Source: an uncultured Chloroflexota bacterium (GTDB lineage: Bacteria; Chloroflexota; Anaerolineae; Anaerolineales; Anaerolineaceae). Taken from it: a stretch of 7,912 nt of DNA. Positions 6,571-7,912 of this stretch are shown here, one piece after another. Position numbers and translations under genes: made by a program. The notes beneath the pieces are model-generated. The model saw nothing but the letters and a program-made list of their open reading frames with translations. It made no database searches and was not told where the DNA came from. Numbering within the stretch: the first letter of the stretch is position 1; the number at the start of each line of letters is the position of its first letter. The DNA lies in assembly GCA_902795255.1 (NCBI GenBank), contig CADBKS010000130.1, positions 1 through 7,912 of the forward strand, in the 5' to 3' direction.

Positions 6571-7883
6571 AAATTTTCCGCGGGCCGCTTTCCTATTCTG
6601 TTCTTCTGATCCTGTTTTCAGTCTTTCTTGTCACGGCAGGTCTTTCACGGTTCATTGAAACAGATTCCGGAAATATTCTGATCCATGACATTGATGCTGA
6701 AAGCTACGAAGGGTTCATGTACGGAGCCAGACTTTACCGTCCCCTTCAGGCATCCTCAATGAACCAGAGACCTTCCGTCCTGCTGATCTTCGGGACTGCC
6801 GGTGACCGCTATACCGGCGATCATATCGCCATGGAATTTGCCAGACGCGGGTTCGTGGTCCTCACTATGGAGGACTTCAGCCGGGGAATGACCGGCCCGG
6901 AGCCGGATTTTTACACGGAAAACCTTGTTGACGCCGGGTACACTTTTCTCGCGACCCGATCCTTTACCGACCATTCCCGAATCGGTCTGGCGGCGTTTTA
7001 TGATGGCGCATACAAAGCTGTTGAGGCTGCCTCTTTCTCCTCCTTCGCCTCCCGCGCCTTTATCTGTCCGCCGTCCGGACTGTCATCCGGGCTTCCCGAT
7101 GATATTCTGACGCTTTCCGCGAAATATGAATCGCTCCCGGCGTATCGGAACAGCAGCGCTTCGCTGATGATCCCGGCTTTCCATTCCGGCATGCTCGTTA
7201 ACCGTTCTGTGCTGAGTGCATTGGCGGAGCATTTTCAGAAAGAACTGAAGATCCCCAATGATACGCCCTTCTGGTTTGATGCTTCTTCCCAGCAGGCTCA
7301 GCTGCTCATCGGGCTGCGGATGGTCCTCCTGATCCTTCTGCTCCTCATCACTGCCGGAATTTCCGGCAGGATCTCCGCAGGCGGGGGAAAAATATACAAA
7401 ACAGCCGCTGCGGTCATCGTACCGCTGCTGATCTTTCAGGGGACATCCGAGATCATGAATTTCTTTCTGATCTCCGTCCGTATCGGCTCACCGTTCCACT
7501 ACCTTCCGCGTTTAGTGCAGCTTCGGAAACATTTTTCTCTTTCCCTTTTCGCAGGCATATTCATCTTCGCTCAACTCATTGGCCTGCAGTTCAGAAAAGG
7601 GGCACGAACGTTCTTTATATCCGACTGCATTGCCGGAGCAGGCGTCATCCTTTGCACCGCTGTTTTTATTCCGGTCCTGTTCAGCCACACTTCCGTTTTG
7701 GGATCGATCGGCATTGAAAATGCGCAATGGATTCTTTTGATCATCACCGTTCTTTCGGCTGCCGGATCCGTCCTGTTTCGGCTTTCGGACGGGAAACGTA
7801 CCTCTGTTTTCGCATCAGCGGCGGTCAGCGGTATAATGTTTTACTGTATTTTCTGCAGCCTTCCTGCTGCAGCTCTTTTTTAG
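6567..7883 (+). CDS. Membrane alpha/beta-hydrolase-like protein lacking the usual nucleophile
   Basis: A 438-residue protein. Residues about 7-27 form an N-terminal anchor. Residues about 45-235 look like an alpha/beta-hydrolase domain outside the membrane: RPSVLLIFGTAGDRYTGDHIAMEFARRGFVVLTMEDFSRG fits the 'P.vvl.HG...' strand, oxyanion loop and following helix of membrane-linked dienelactone-hydrolase-like proteins (motif given in pieces: RPSVLLIFGTAG, then FARRGFVVLTMEDFSRG). At the nucleophile elbow, where GxSxG is expected after RIGL, the sequence is AFYDG (143-147), with Tyr145 in place of Ser. GLSSG at 171-175 matches GxSxG by chance position, too late in the fold. From about 246 to the end there are around six more hydrophobic segments. 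The start overlaps the previous stop and has no visible Shine-Dalgarno site, so translation probably depends on coupling. It may be a non-catalytic binding or scaffolding protein. Confidence 0.65.
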   Translation: MKIFRGPLSYSVLLILFSVFLVTAGLSRFIETDSGNILIHDIDAESYEGFMYGARLYRPLQASSMNQRPSVLLIFGTAGDRYTGDHIAMEFARRGFVVLTMEDFSRGMTGPEPDFYTENLVDAGYTFLATRSFTDHSRIGLAAFYDGAYKAVEAASFSSFASRAFICPPSGLSSGLPDDILTLSAKYESLPAYRNSSASLMIPAFHSGMLVNRSVLSALAEHFQKELKIPNDTPFWFDASSQQAQLLIGLRMVLLILLLLITAGISGRISAGGGKIYKTAAAVIVPLLIFQGTSEIMNFFLISVRIGSPFHYLPRLVQLRKHFSLSLFAGIFIFAQLIGLQFRKGARTFFISDCIAGAGVILCTAVFIPVLFSHTSVLGSIGIENAQWILLIITVLSAAGSVLFRLSDGKRTSVFASAAVSGIMFYCIFCSLPAAALF

Positions 7884-7892
7884 GAGATCACC

Positions 7893-7912
7893 ATGAAAAT
7901 TAAATCCGCATT
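7893..7912 (+). CDS. Start of a further gene, cut by the window edge
   Basis: ATG at 7893 begins MKIKSA before the sequence ends. AGGAG at 7882-7886 lies 6 nt upstream, overlapping the stop codon of the hydrolase-like gene, which makes this a convincing start and continues the gene series. The short basic N-terminus would suit a signal peptide, but too little is visible to say more. Confidence 0.6.

Noticed and set aside
7077..7091. GLSSG (residues 171-175) as the catalytic serine motif of the hydrolase-like protein
   Set aside because: It follows the AFIC strand after the helix that should hold the nucleophile elbow, so it is too late in the fold; kept only as an alternative to test.
1..7912. 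CRISPR array, tRNA or rRNA genes, phage or defence genes
   Set aside because: No regularly spaced direct repeats, no cloverleaf-like or rRNA sequence, and no recognisable defence or phage domain in any frame.

Overview
The window holds six complete genes and the first codons of a seventh, all on the + strand. They are closely packed, with a 7-nt gap, two ATGA stop/start overlaps and intergenic gaps of 51, 69 and 9 nt. Coding starts at 268; before it lies a non-coding leader with tandem hairpins and a candidate promoter. The DNA is of moderate GC (a little over 50% by eye) and strikingly rich in GATC. The best taxonomic guess is a Chloroflexota bacterium of the Anaerolineae type. The CapA-like protein and the Elp3 both carry sequence features I associate with that group, but this rests on remembered family patterns, not a search.

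Layout. 1-267: hairpin cluster (72-141), possibly the end of an IS200/IS605-type or other small palindromic element, then a candidate promoter (218-247). 268-1404: protein with two GNAT-like halves. 1412-2626: polytopic membrane glycosyltransferase of the GT87/DUF2029 type. A small hairpin (2631-2646) separates it from 2678-4105, a secreted CapA-like protein with an extra N-terminal domain and an altered metal-site signature. 4102-5781: Elp3, a radical SAM plus acetyltransferase tRNA-wobble-uridine modification enzyme, overlapping the CapA-like gene by 4 nt. A hairpin (5810-5830) lies just before 5851-6570, a secreted protein of unknown function. This overlaps by 4 nt with 6567-7883, a membrane-anchored alpha/beta-hydrolase-like protein that seems to have lost its nucleophile serine and carries about seven membrane segments. 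A new gene starts at 7893 and runs off the window.

How they may work together. Four products are predicted to sit in or beyond the membrane (GT87-like, CapA-like, small secreted protein, hydrolase-like membrane protein), suggesting a cell-envelope theme. Elp3 and the GNAT-like protein are cytoplasmic, and their presence may be simple co-transcription. I see no defence system, CRISPR array, prophage or rRNA/tRNA gene. The least explained parts are the secreted protein and its overlapping hydrolase-like partner at 5851-7883, and the non-standard CapA-like protein.
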